NCBI RefSeq assembly: GCF_000689255.1
Contig: NZ_HG964446.1
Span: forward strand, 4,771,341 to 4,806,106
Length of the DNA stretch: 34,766 bases
Direction of reading: 5' to 3'
DNA from: Mycobacterium triplex
GTDB taxonomy: Bacteria; Actinomycetota; Actinomycetes; Mycobacteriales; Mycobacteriaceae
The notes under the pieces are model-generated. The model saw nothing but the letters and a program-made list of their open reading frames with translations. It was not told where the DNA came from and ran no database searches. The translations under genes were made by a program, and so were the position numbers. Of this stretch, positions 1 through 6,895 are shown piece by piece (position 1 is the first letter of the stretch; every line of letters starts with the position of its first letter).

Positions 1-410
1 GACCGGTGGCGCCATCGGCGCCACCGGTCGTCGCAATGGAGGGTCTGTCCTACATGCTCGGCGGACTGACCGCGGAGGCGAAGCGGGCGGCACCGGCCGA
101 CGCCGGCGCCAGGAAGGCGGCCGAGACGGACAGCGCCGAGGTGGTCGCGGCGGCGCAGCCCGACGAACGCACTCCAGATCGGCGCCGACGCCGGGCGAAG
201 GCCAAACAACTCGGCCGCGGCTACGAATACATGGACCTGGAGTCGAAGCCGGCTCCGCCCGATCCCGGCCCCCCAACCCGGGGTTTCGCCGGCACCATGC
301 CCTGCGAGATCGCTTCCGCACCAACGGGATTAGCGGTGCTGGCCGACGATGCGTTCGGCGGCGGCCCGCGGCTGCCGATGTTGCCCGGCACGTGGGAGAT
401 GGAGCCCTAG
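1..410 (+). CDS. PPE family protein, PPE-PPW subfamily, C-terminal part (5' end outside window)
   Basis: This is the last ~135 codons of a gene that enters from the left edge; the reading frame is open from base 3. The C-terminus carries the two hallmarks of the PPE-PPW subfamily, GFAGT (codons starting near 276) and a PxxPxxW motif seen as PMLPGTW, followed by EMEP and a stop. Ahead of them is a basic linker rich in R and K and an Ala-rich stretch, typical of the variable part between the PPE domain and the C-terminal domain. PPE proteins are secreted or surface proteins of slow-growing mycobacteria, usually exported by type VII systems. The N-terminal PPE domain and any PE partner are not in the window, so function cannot be given. 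Family assignment is firm, start unknown. Confidence 0.85.
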   Translation, partial: PVAPSAPPVVAMEGLSYMLGGLTAEAKRAAPADAGARKAAETDSAEVVAAAQPDERTPDRRRRRAKAKQLGRGYEYMDLESKPAPPDPGPPTRGFAGTMPCEIASAPTGLAVLADDAFGGGPRLPMLPGTWEMEP

Positions 411-449
411 CCCGCCGCTCGGCCTTGACCTGTGCTTTGCGGGGTGCGA

Positions 450-477
450 TTGTCCGATATTGACGATAATGCATAAT
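450..477 (+). promoter_or_regulatory. Candidate sigma-A-like promoter for the secreted protein gene at 510
   Basis: A TTGTCC hexamer at 450-455 and a CATAAT hexamer at 472-477 are separated by 16 bases, 32 bases ahead of the ATG at 510. This local AT-rich patch (gataatgcataat) stands out in a very GC-rich background. A strong ribosome binding site, AGGGGG at 501-506, follows. Inference from motif and position only. Confidence 0.4.
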
Positions 478-509
478 CAGCTCGGCGGGCCCGGCCGAAA
501 AGGGGGATC

Positions 510-995
510 ATGAACCGTTCCATCGTCGTGAGCATCTGCGGTACGATCACGAAAGTGTCAGCGGCCGTTGCTATTACGGCGGCAATACCCGCAGGAGTGC
601 CGGCGGGCGCCACACCGGGCACGCCGGTGCTGCTCGACCGATTTGCCAGCGACCTGCCCACCGGCCCCGATGATCCGCGGTGTTTGCAGAACCCCGGATA
701 CGCCGCGTGTATGGGCGGTCCGTATTGGGTGGGCCCGCCCACAGCTCCCACACCGCCGGCGCTTCCCGGGCCGCCCACCGGCCCACTGGATCCGCAATGC
801 ATGTCCAACCCCGCCGATGCGGCGTGCGTGGGCAGCCCCTTCCTGCCGCCCACGCCACCGGTCGCTCCACCACCGCCTCCGATCGAGCCGATCGCACCGC
901 CCCCGATGGCGCCGATGGAACCGATTGCCCCACCTCCGCTGGCGCCGACGATCGATACCGGACCGGCGATCGGGGGTGTGCCCGGACACATCTAG
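510..995 (+). CDS. Proline-rich secreted protein with two four-cysteine-type repeats, function unknown
   Basis: A 161-residue protein not recognised as a named family. The ATG at 510 has AGGGGG 3 bases upstream and gives an N-terminus with two basic-to-hydrophobic elements (residues ~3-33), consistent with a Sec signal peptide with a cleavage site near the Ala/Gly/Pro region around 30-35. The mature part contains two copies of a repeat that reads GPxDPxC-x2-NP-x2-AAC-x-G-x-P (about residues 52-71 and 92-113), giving four cysteines that could form two disulfides. The C-terminal third is proline-rich with iterated PPP, EPIAPPP and API-type units and ends in VPGHI. It lies between a PPE gene and a sulfation operon on the same strand, with 95 bases to the next start. 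Cell-wall or extracellular location is inferred. Confidence 0.7.
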   Translation: MNRSIVVSICGTITKVSAAVAITAAIPAGVPAGATPGTPVLLDRFASDLPTGPDDPRCLQNPGYAACMGGPYWVGPPTAPTPPALPGPPTGPLDPQCMSNPADAACVGSPFLPPTPPVAPPPPPIEPIAPPPMAPMEPIAPPPLAPTIDTGPAIGGVPGHI

Positions 996-1090
996 TGGCA
1001 CGGTGCGGCCGAGGCCGGCGGGCGAATTATGCTCAGCATGAATGAAAATCCATAGGTTGCAGCGCGTTTTCGTCCAGCTAGGCTTTGCTG

Positions 1091-1894
1091 GTGGCAGAAA
1101 ATCCGTCGTCGTATCTGGTGCTGGCATCCCAGCGCAGCGGCAGCACGCTGCTCGTCGAATCGCTGCGCGCGACCGGCGTGGCCGGCGAGCCTCAGGAGTT
1201 CTTCCAATATCTGCCGAAGACCAGCCAGGCGCCCCAGCCGCGGGAGTGGTTCGCGGGCGTCGACGACGAGTCGATCCTGAGCCTGCTCGATCCCTTCGAC
1301 GAAGGAAAACCCGACCTCGCGCCCGCCGAGATCTGGCGCGACTACATCCGCACCGTCGGCAGGACACCGAACGGCATCTGGGGCGGCAAGCTGATGTGGA
1401 ATCAAACCCCGCTGCTGCGCAACCGCGCCAGCGAACTGCCGAACCGCTCCGGCGACGGACTGCTGGCCGCGATTCGCGACGTCGTCGGCGAGGAACCACT
1501 GCTCATTCACATCCACCGGCCCGACGTGGTCTCGCAAGCGGTGTCGTTCTGGCGGGCCGTGCAAACCCGGGTCTGGCGGGGTAGGCCCGATCCAGCCCGC
1601 GATGCGCGTGCCATCTATCACGCCGGAGCCATCGCGCACGTCGTCACCATGCTGCGCGAGCAGGAGGAGAGCTGGCAGAACTGGTTCGCCGAGGAAGACG
1701 TCAAGCCGATGGAAGTGCCCTATCCGGTGTTGTGGCGCAACCTGACTCAGGTGGTGGCCGCCATCCTCGAGGCGCTTGGGCTCGACCCCCGGCTGGCACC
1801 CGACCCGGTGCTGGAGCGGCAAGCCGACAAGCGTTCCGACGACTGGGTGGACCGGTACCGGGCCGACGCCGAACGGGAGGGGCTACCGACATGA
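1091..1894 (+). CDS. stf0: Stf0-family trehalose 2-sulfotransferase
   Basis: Predicted to transfer sulfate from PAPS to the 2-position of trehalose, the first committed step to sulfolipid-1-type glycolipids in the Stf0 family. The product is 267 residues, the same as I recall for M. tuberculosis Rv0295c, and is very close to it along its length. The PAPS-binding loop SQRSGSTLL follows the first strand (residues ~12-20), the conserved GEPQEFFQYLP segment with the proposed catalytic Glu follows, and the IHIHRPDVVSQAVSF and QTRVWRGRPDP blocks are intact. The GTG at 1091 is preferred because it has an AGG 8 bases upstream and gives the family length; a TTG at 1085 is possible. The stop overlaps the cysD ATG (ATGA), so the enzyme is translationally coupled to its cofactor supply. 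In M. tuberculosis stf0 is, as I recall, not beside cysDNC. Confidence 0.9.
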   Translation: MAENPSSYLVLASQRSGSTLLVESLRATGVAGEPQEFFQYLPKTSQAPQPREWFAGVDDESILSLLDPFDEGKPDLAPAEIWRDYIRTVGRTPNGIWGGKLMWNQTPLLRNRASELPNRSGDGLLAAIRDVVGEEPLLIHIHRPDVVSQAVSFWRAVQTRVWRGRPDPARDARAIYHAGAIAHVVTMLREQEESWQNWFAEEDVKPMEVPYPVLWRNLTQVVAAILEALGLDPRLAPDPVLERQADKRSDDWVDRYRADAEREGLPT

Positions 1895-2805
1895 CGACCA
1901 CGACCGAAACCCGGGTCGACGAATTGCGGCTGCTGGAAGCAGAAGCGGTGCACATCATCCGCGAGGTCGTCGCCGAGCTGGAGCGCCCGGTGCTGCTGTT
2001 CTCGGCCGGCAAGGACTCGATCGTGTTACTTCGTTTGGCGGAGAAGGCTTTTCGACCGCTGCCGCTGCCGTTCCCGGTGATGCATGTCGACACCGGCCAC
2101 AACTTCGAGGAGGTCATCGAGTTTCGCGACCGCCGGGTCGCAGGCGTTGGGCACAAGCTGATCGTCGCGTCGGTGCAGAAATCCATCGACAACGGCCGGG
2201 TTCCCGATCCCGGGCCGGGCGCCTCACGCAACCGGGCGCAGACGCGCACGCTGCTCGACGCGCTGGAAGCCGGCGAGTTCGACGCCGCGTTCGGCGGTGC
2301 CCGCCGCGACGAGGAGCGGGCCCGTGCCAAGGAGCGGATCCTGAGCTTCCGCGACGAGTTCGGCCAGTGGGATCCCCGCGCGCAACGGCCGGAGCCCTGG
2401 TCGCTGTACAACGGCCGGATCAAGAAGGGCGAGCAGGTGCGGGTGTTCCCGCTGAGCAACTGGACCGAGCTCGACGTCTGGCGCTACATCGAGCTGGAAA
2501 ACCTTGAAATACCGTCGATTTACTACGCACACGAACGCGAGGTGTTCGAGCGCGACGGCATCCTGTTGGCGGTGTCGGAATACGCCAGCCCGCACAACGG
2601 TGAAGCATCCGCCGTCGAGTGGGTGCGCTACCGCACCGTCGGCGACCTGACCATCACCGGGGCGGTGCGTTCGCGGGCGACCGACATCACCGGGGTGATC
2701 ACCGAGATCTCGGCCGCGACGGTGTCCGAGCGCGGCGAGACGCGAGCCGACGACCGGACGTCGGCCGCGGCGATGGAAGACCGCAAGCGGGAGGGCTACT
2801 TCTGA
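1891..2805 (+). CDS. cysD: Sulfate adenylyltransferase subunit 2 (CysD)
   Basis: Catalytic subunit of ATP sulfurylase: with CysN it makes adenosine 5'-phosphosulfate from ATP and sulfate. 304 residues, normal for the family. The N-type PP-loop is seen as FSAGKDS (residues 37-43), followed by the conserved HVDTGHNFEE block and the GGARRDEE(R)ARAKER block near residues 130-150; the C-terminus ends KREGYF as is usual for CysD. The ATG at 1891 overlaps the stf0 stop and has a GGGAGG ribosome site within the end of stf0. The stop (TGA) shares one base with the cysNC start (TGATG). A longer in-frame upstream extension runs through stf0 and is not coding. Cytosolic. Confidence 0.97.
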   Translation: MTTTTETRVDELRLLEAEAVHIIREVVAELERPVLLFSAGKDSIVLLRLAEKAFRPLPLPFPVMHVDTGHNFEEVIEFRDRRVAGVGHKLIVASVQKSIDNGRVPDPGPGASRNRAQTRTLLDALEAGEFDAAFGGARRDEERARAKERILSFRDEFGQWDPRAQRPEPWSLYNGRIKKGEQVRVFPLSNWTELDVWRYIELENLEIPSIYYAHEREVFERDGILLAVSEYASPHNGEASAVEWVRYRTVGDLTITGAVRSRATDITGVITEISAATVSERGETRADDRTSAAAMEDRKREGYF

Positions 2806-4721
2806 TGACGGCCACCGAGAACGCCGCACCGACCTTGCCGCACCAGGGCGTCACGCGTCAGCTGCTGCGCATTGCCACCGCCGGTTCGGTCGACGACGGC
2901 AAGAGCACGCTGATCGGGCGGCTGCTGCACGACACCGACAGCCTGCCCCTGGACCACGTCGAAGCCGTGACCGACGAAGAGGGCGTCGCCGACCTCGCGG
3001 CGCTGTCGGACGGTCTTCGTGCCGAACGCGAACAGGGCATCACGATCGACGTCGCCTACCGCTTCTTCTCCACCGCGTCGCGCAGCTACATCCTGGCCGA
3101 CACTCCCGGCCACGAGCGCTACACCCGCAACATGTTCACCGGCGCCTCGAATGCCCACGTGGCCATCCTGCTGGTCGACGCGCGCGCCGGGGTGCTGCGC
3201 CAGACCCGAAGGCACGCCCGGATCGCAAAGCTGTTGGGCATCAAGCACTTTGTCGCGACGGTCAACAAGATCGACCTGATCGACTTCGACCAGGACGGGT
3301 TCGCGGCCGTCGAGGGCGAGCTGCGGCGGTTGGCGGCCCGGCTGGGCGAGGTGGACATCACGGTGATCCCGATCGCGGCCAAGCACGGCGACAACGTCGT
3401 GCATCGCTCCGAGCACACGCCGTGGTACCGCGGCCCCACCCTGCTGCAGTACCTGGAGGCCATCGAACTGGCCGCGCCGAACGCCGAGCCGTCCCGGCTG
3501 CGCCTGCCCGTGCAGTGGGTTTCGCGACCGACCGCCGACGTGCGGCGCCGCTACACCGGACGGCTTGCGGCGGGAACGCTGTCGGTCGGGGACCCGGTGA
3601 TCTCGCTGCCCGCCGGTACCCGCTCGACGGTGACCGCGCTGGACACCCTGGACGACGAACGCACCACGGCTGTTGCGCCGCTGTCTGTTTCGATCGAGCT
3701 GGCCGACGACATCGACGTGGGCCGCGGTGACGTGCTGGTCAGCGGGGCCGACGACGCGGTGCTGCCGGTGCCGGCCCGGGAACTGGACGCGACAGTGTGC
3801 TGGTTCGTCGACACCCCGCTGCGCGCCGGCGACCGGCTGGCCCTCAAACAAACCTCCAAGACCGTGCGGGCCACCGTGCAGGAACTGCACTCGCGGCTGG
3901 ATCCCGAGACACTCGACGAACTCGACCAGCCAGTTGAGCTGGCGCTCAACGACATCGGCACCGTAACCCTGCGAACCAGCTCGGTCGTCATCGCCGACAG
4001 CTACACCGACAATCGCGACAGCGGCGCGTTCATCCTGATCGACGAGACCACCAACGACACCGTCGGCGCCGGCACCATCATCGAGGCGCGCGAGGTCAAG
4101 CCGGGAACCCACCCGCGCACCGACATCCGCTGGCATCCCTCGGCACTGGACCGGGGGCACCGGTGGCGCGCCACCGGACAGGCTGGGGCGACGATCTGGT
4201 TCACCGGGCTGCCGGCGTCCGGCAAGTCCACCGTCGCGGTGGCCGTCGAGCGGGCGCTCGTCGAATCCGGCCGGGTGGCCTATCTGCTCGACGGCGACAA
4301 CCTGCGGCATGGGTTGTCCGACGATTTGGGCTTCTCCCCCGGCGATCGGACCGAAAACATCAGGCGCGTCGGTCATTTGACTCGGCTGCTGGCCGATGCC
4401 GGCGTGGTCGCCCTGGCTTCGCTGGTGTCGCCGCTGGCGTCGGACCGCGAGACCGCCCGGGCGCTCAACGACGCCGCCAAGCTGCCCTTCATCGAGGTGC
4501 ACGTCGCCACCTCGCTGGCCGAGTGCGAAAGACGAGACCCCAAGGGCCTGTACGCGCGGGCCCGCCGGGGCGAGCTCAAGGGTTTGACCGGTGTCGACGC
4601 GCCGTACGAACCGCCGGAGAACCCCGACCTCGTGCTCGACACGTCCGGCGCCGACATCGACGAACTCGCCGCCCGGGTCATCGCGTTGCTCGACGAGCGC
4701 AGCCCACGGCCCGCCACCTAG
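2805..4721 (+). CDS. cysNC: Bifunctional sulfate adenylyltransferase subunit 1 / adenylylsulfate kinase (CysN-CysC fusion)
   Basis: A 638-residue fusion. Residues 1 to ~455 are CysN, the GTPase that drives APS synthesis: G1 is GSVDDGKST (27-35), then DTPGH (G3) and NKID (G4), followed by two beta-barrel domains. From about residue 460 there is the APS kinase CysC, with P-loop GLPASGKST, the LDGDNLRHGL segment and DLGF, which phosphorylates APS to PAPS. The same fusion exists in M. tuberculosis (about 614 residues). The ATG at 2805 overlaps the cysD stop by one base, giving a three-gene coupled unit stf0-cysD-cysNC. PAPS made here is both the donor for Stf0 and an intermediate of sulfate metabolism. 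The open frame starting at 2619 lies within cysD and is not used. Confidence 0.96.
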   Translation: MTATENAAPTLPHQGVTRQLLRIATAGSVDDGKSTLIGRLLHDTDSLPLDHVEAVTDEEGVADLAALSDGLRAEREQGITIDVAYRFFSTASRSYILADTPGHERYTRNMFTGASNAHVAILLVDARAGVLRQTRRHARIAKLLGIKHFVATVNKIDLIDFDQDGFAAVEGELRRLAARLGEVDITVIPIAAKHGDNVVHRSEHTPWYRGPTLLQYLEAIELAAPNAEPSRLRLPVQWVSRPTADVRRRYTGRLAAGTLSVGDPVISLPAGTRSTVTALDTLDDERTTAVAPLSVSIELADDIDVGRGDVLVSGADDAVLPVPARELDATVCWFVDTPLRAGDRLALKQTSKTVRATVQELHSRLDPETLDELDQPVELALNDIGTVTLRTSSVVIADSYTDNRDSGAFILIDETTNDTVGAGTIIEAREVKPGTHPRTDIRWHPSALDRGHRWRATGQAGATIWFTGLPASGKSTVAVAVERALVESGRVAYLLDGDNLRHGLSDDLGFSPGDRTENIRRVGHLTRLLADAGVVALASLVSPLASDRETARALNDAAKLPFIEVHVATSLAECERRDPKGLYARARRGELKGLTGVDAPYEPPENPDLVLDTSGADIDELAARVIALLDERSPRPAT

Positions 4722-4776
4722 ATTCAGCGCGAGCCGATCACTTGGTCCGCGACGCCGGGCCCGGCAATATGCGTAC

Positions 4777-4893
4777 GTGCGTGATTGGCGCGAGCGGGTC
4801 GGCTCGATATCGGTGGACTGGTGGGCGACGGCGGTCGCCGGGGTGATCGTGGCGTTGGCGGTGGCCAACGCGCTTCCGAAGATTCCGTGGTGA
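4777..4893 (+). CDS. Putative 38-residue single-helix membrane protein ahead of the YeiH-type exporter
   Basis: The frame reads VRDWRERV..., then a single hydrophobic segment WWATAVAGVIVALAVANAL, and ends PKIPW. A GTG at 4777 is the likely start; a later GTG at 4813 would leave almost only the helix. No clear ribosome site is seen. The stop is 4 bases before the GTG of the exporter gene, so the two would be translated together. The DWW-helix-PKxP pattern resembles, from memory, the first segment of longer YeiH-family proteins, so this may be a detached N-terminal helix acting as a small partner, or simply an unannotated leader. Existence as a protein is inferred. Confidence 0.5.
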   Translation: MRDWRERVGSISVDWWATAVAGVIVALAVANALPKIPW

Positions 4894-4897
4894 TCGC

Positions 4898-6016
4898 GTG
4901 AGTACCACGCGCATCGAAGCGGATGAAACGCTGGACGAACCCACGTTTACCAGCAGGGAACCGCTGGACTACGTGCCGGGGATCCTGCTGTTGATCGGCG
5001 TCGGCTTGCTGGGCAAATACGCTCAGATCTGGTGGAACTCGCTGGCCAAGCACGAACACTGGCGGGTGCCCGATATCGAATACGTGTTGTGGGCCATCGT
5101 GATTGGGCTGCTGATCACCAACACCGTGGGCTTGCACCGGATATTTCGCCCGGGTGTGCAGACCTACGAGTTCTGGCTCAAGGTCGGGATCGTGGTGCTG
5201 GGAGCGCGCTTCGTGCTCGGCGACATCGCCAAGCTCGGCGCGATCAGCCTGGTCCAGATTCTGGTGGACATGACCATCGCCGGAACCGTCATCATCGTCG
5301 TCGCACGGACCTTCGGCCTATCGGGCAAGCTGGGCTCACTGCTGGCGATCGGCACGTCGATCTGCGGGGTGTCGGCCATCATCGCGGCCAAGGGCGCGAT
5401 CCGTGCCCGCAACTCCGACGTCAGCTACGCCATCGCGGCGATCCTGGCCCTCGGTGCGGTCTCGCTGTTCGTGCTGCCGCCGCTGGGGCACGCGATCGGG
5501 CTCACCGACCACGAATTCGGGCTGTGGGCGGGCCTTTCGGTGGACAACACCGCCGAAACCACCGCCACCGGCTACCTGTTCTCCGACCACGCCGGCAAGA
5601 TCGCGGTGCTGGTCAAGTCGACCCGCAACGCGCTGATCGGGTTTGTCGTCCTGGGTTTCGCGCTGTACTGGGCCGCGCGCGGCCAGGCCGATGAGATCGC
5701 CTCCGGGGCAACGGCCAAGGCCGCGTTCATCTGGCAGAAGTTCCCGAAGTTCGTGCTGGGCTTTTTGGCTGTATCGGCGATCGCGACGGCCGGGTGGCTG
5801 ACCAAGGGGCAAACCGCCAACCTGGCGAACGTGTCGAAGTGGGCGTTTCTGCTCACCTTCGCCGGGGTCGGGCTCAACACCGATTTCCGTCAGATCGCGC
5901 GCACCGGCTGGCGCCCACTGGTGGTGGCTGTGATAGGGCTCACAGTCGTCGCGACGGTCTCGCTGGGCATCGTCCTGCTGACGTCGCGCGTATTGCATTG
6001 GGGCGTAACCACCTAG
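4898..6016 (+). CDS. YeiH-family (Cons_hypoth698) putative sulfate/sulfite exporter membrane protein
   Basis: A 372-residue polytopic membrane protein with about ten hydrophobic segments starting at residue ~26. Family-typical blocks are visible: LWAIVIGLLITN, the FWLKVGIVVLGARF segment, LAIGTSICGVSAIIA (near residue 150) and GLSVDNTAETTATG. Members of this family are annotated as putative sulfate exporters; the substrate is not firmly established. The position directly after a sulfate-activating operon on the same strand fits a role in handling excess sulfate, sulfite or a sulfonate, which is inference. Start is the GTG at 4898, four bases after the mini-ORF stop; 176 bases separate it from cysNC. 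Confidence 0.85.
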   Translation: MSTTRIEADETLDEPTFTSREPLDYVPGILLLIGVGLLGKYAQIWWNSLAKHEHWRVPDIEYVLWAIVIGLLITNTVGLHRIFRPGVQTYEFWLKVGIVVLGARFVLGDIAKLGAISLVQILVDMTIAGTVIIVVARTFGLSGKLGSLLAIGTSICGVSAIIAAKGAIRARNSDVSYAIAAILALGAVSLFVLPPLGHAIGLTDHEFGLWAGLSVDNTAETTATGYLFSDHAGKIAVLVKSTRNALIGFVVLGFALYWAARGQADEIASGATAKAAFIWQKFPKFVLGFLAVSAIATAGWLTKGQTANLANVSKWAFLLTFAGVGLNTDFRQIARTGWRPLVVAVIGLTVVATVSLGIVLLTSRVLHWGVTT

Positions 6017-6073
6017 CGAGAACTCGCGAGGCGCAACACGCCGGTGGGTAGCCCGGACGGTAACGTAATACTC

Positions 6074-6169
6074 ATGCAGCACTCGTCCGTCGTTGCTCTG
6101 CTACGCGAACGCGCTGGGCTACCGGGTTTCATTCGCACCACGTTGGACGCCCGGGTAGCCGAATCCTGA
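6074..6169 (+). pseudogene. Short ORF resembling the N-terminal stub of a fatty acyl-AMP ligase (FadD21/FadD23 type)
   Basis: A 31-codon ORF, ATG at 6074, stop TGA at 6167-6169, two bases before the ATG of the next gene. Its first 16 residues, MQHSSVVALLRERAGL, closely resemble the start of mycobacterial long-chain fatty acyl-AMP ligases as I remember them (M-x-x-SSV-x-x-LLRERAGL, then QPDD). The similarity stops there; the remaining 15 residues (PGFIRTTLDARVAES) could come from the far C-terminal end of such an enzyme (F-T-R-L-D-type ending), which would mean an internal in-frame deletion of about 550 codons. An AT-rich TAATAC (6066-6071) sits just ahead of the ATG. Assignment rests on a short match and is tentative. 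Confidence 0.4.
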
Positions 6170-6170
6170 C

Positions 6171-6863
6171 ATGTGGATCACCCTTCTGGTCATGGCCTTC
6201 GCGATGAGTGTCGAGCCGTTCCGGATCGGCATGACCGTGTTGATGCTGAATCGACCCAGGCCGATGCTGCAGCTGTTCGCATTCCTGTGCGGCGGCTTCG
6301 CGATGGGCATGACCGTCGGCCTGTCCGTCGTGTTCGGGCTCCAGCGCCGACTGCTGAGTTCTCCGCAGGTAAGTTTGCCGAAACTTCAGATTCTGATCGG
6401 CGGTTCGGCACTGCTTGTTGCGATTGTGCTGAGCGCACAGGTCATGTTGCGGGAGAAAGTGTCCCGCTTCAAACGACCACCCGCCGACGAGCCCGATTTG
6501 CACGAGCATCACGGCCTGGGGAGGTTCTCGCGGCGGCTACTGCACGGGCGTTCACTGTGGGTGGCCGGGGTGGCCGGTCTTGGGATCGCGTTGCCGTCCG
6601 TGGACTATCTGGCCGCCCTGGCCGCCATCGTGGCCTCCGGCACGGCCGCCGCGACCCAGTTCAGCGCGCTGCTGATGTTCCATGTCGTGGCGTTCGCACT
6701 GGTGGAGATTCCGCTGCTGGCCTACCTGCTGGCGCCCGACCAAACGCGCGCCTGGATGGTCGCACTGCAGATCTGGATCCGCTCGCGCCGCCGCGTCGAG
6801 GTAGCCAGCCTGCTGGCCGCGGCCGGGTGTGTGCTGGTGTTCATCGGCATGCGCAGCCTCTAG
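6171..6863 (+). CDS. GAP/Sap-family integral membrane protein (glycolipid export)
   Basis: A 230-residue protein with six predicted membrane segments (about residues 1-16, 32-57, 70-92, 128-152, 163-187 and 205-224) and a charged, His-containing cytosolic loop (RFKRPPADEPDLHEHHG) between the third and fourth. Length, topology and the opening MWITLLVMAFAMSVEPFRIG match the GAP family, which includes the glycopeptidolipid-addressing protein Gap and the sulfolipid-1-addressing protein Sap (Rv3821). Those proteins help move finished glycolipids to the cell surface together with MmpL transporters. It follows the FadD-like stub by one base and converges with a hydrolase gene 32 bases downstream. 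Which lipid it serves here cannot be read from sequence; the nearby stf0 makes a sulfolipid-type lipid the natural guess. Confidence 0.8.
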   Translation: MWITLLVMAFAMSVEPFRIGMTVLMLNRPRPMLQLFAFLCGGFAMGMTVGLSVVFGLQRRLLSSPQVSLPKLQILIGGSALLVAIVLSAQVMLREKVSRFKRPPADEPDLHEHHGLGRFSRRLLHGRSLWVAGVAGLGIALPSVDYLAALAAIVASGTAAATQFSALLMFHVVAFALVEIPLLAYLLAPDQTRAWMVALQIWIRSRRRVEVASLLAAAGCVLVFIGMRSL

Positions 6864-6895
6864 CACACCCGTGCGAGAGCGCGGAATTCCGGGGC

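Noticed and set aside
4754..4765. GCCGGGCCCGGC palindrome after cysNC
   Set aside because: Short, no loop, and expected by chance in DNA of this composition.
2796..4868. 690-codon frame antisense to cysNC
   Set aside because: Shadow of cysNC; the sense protein has clear GTPase and kinase motifs.
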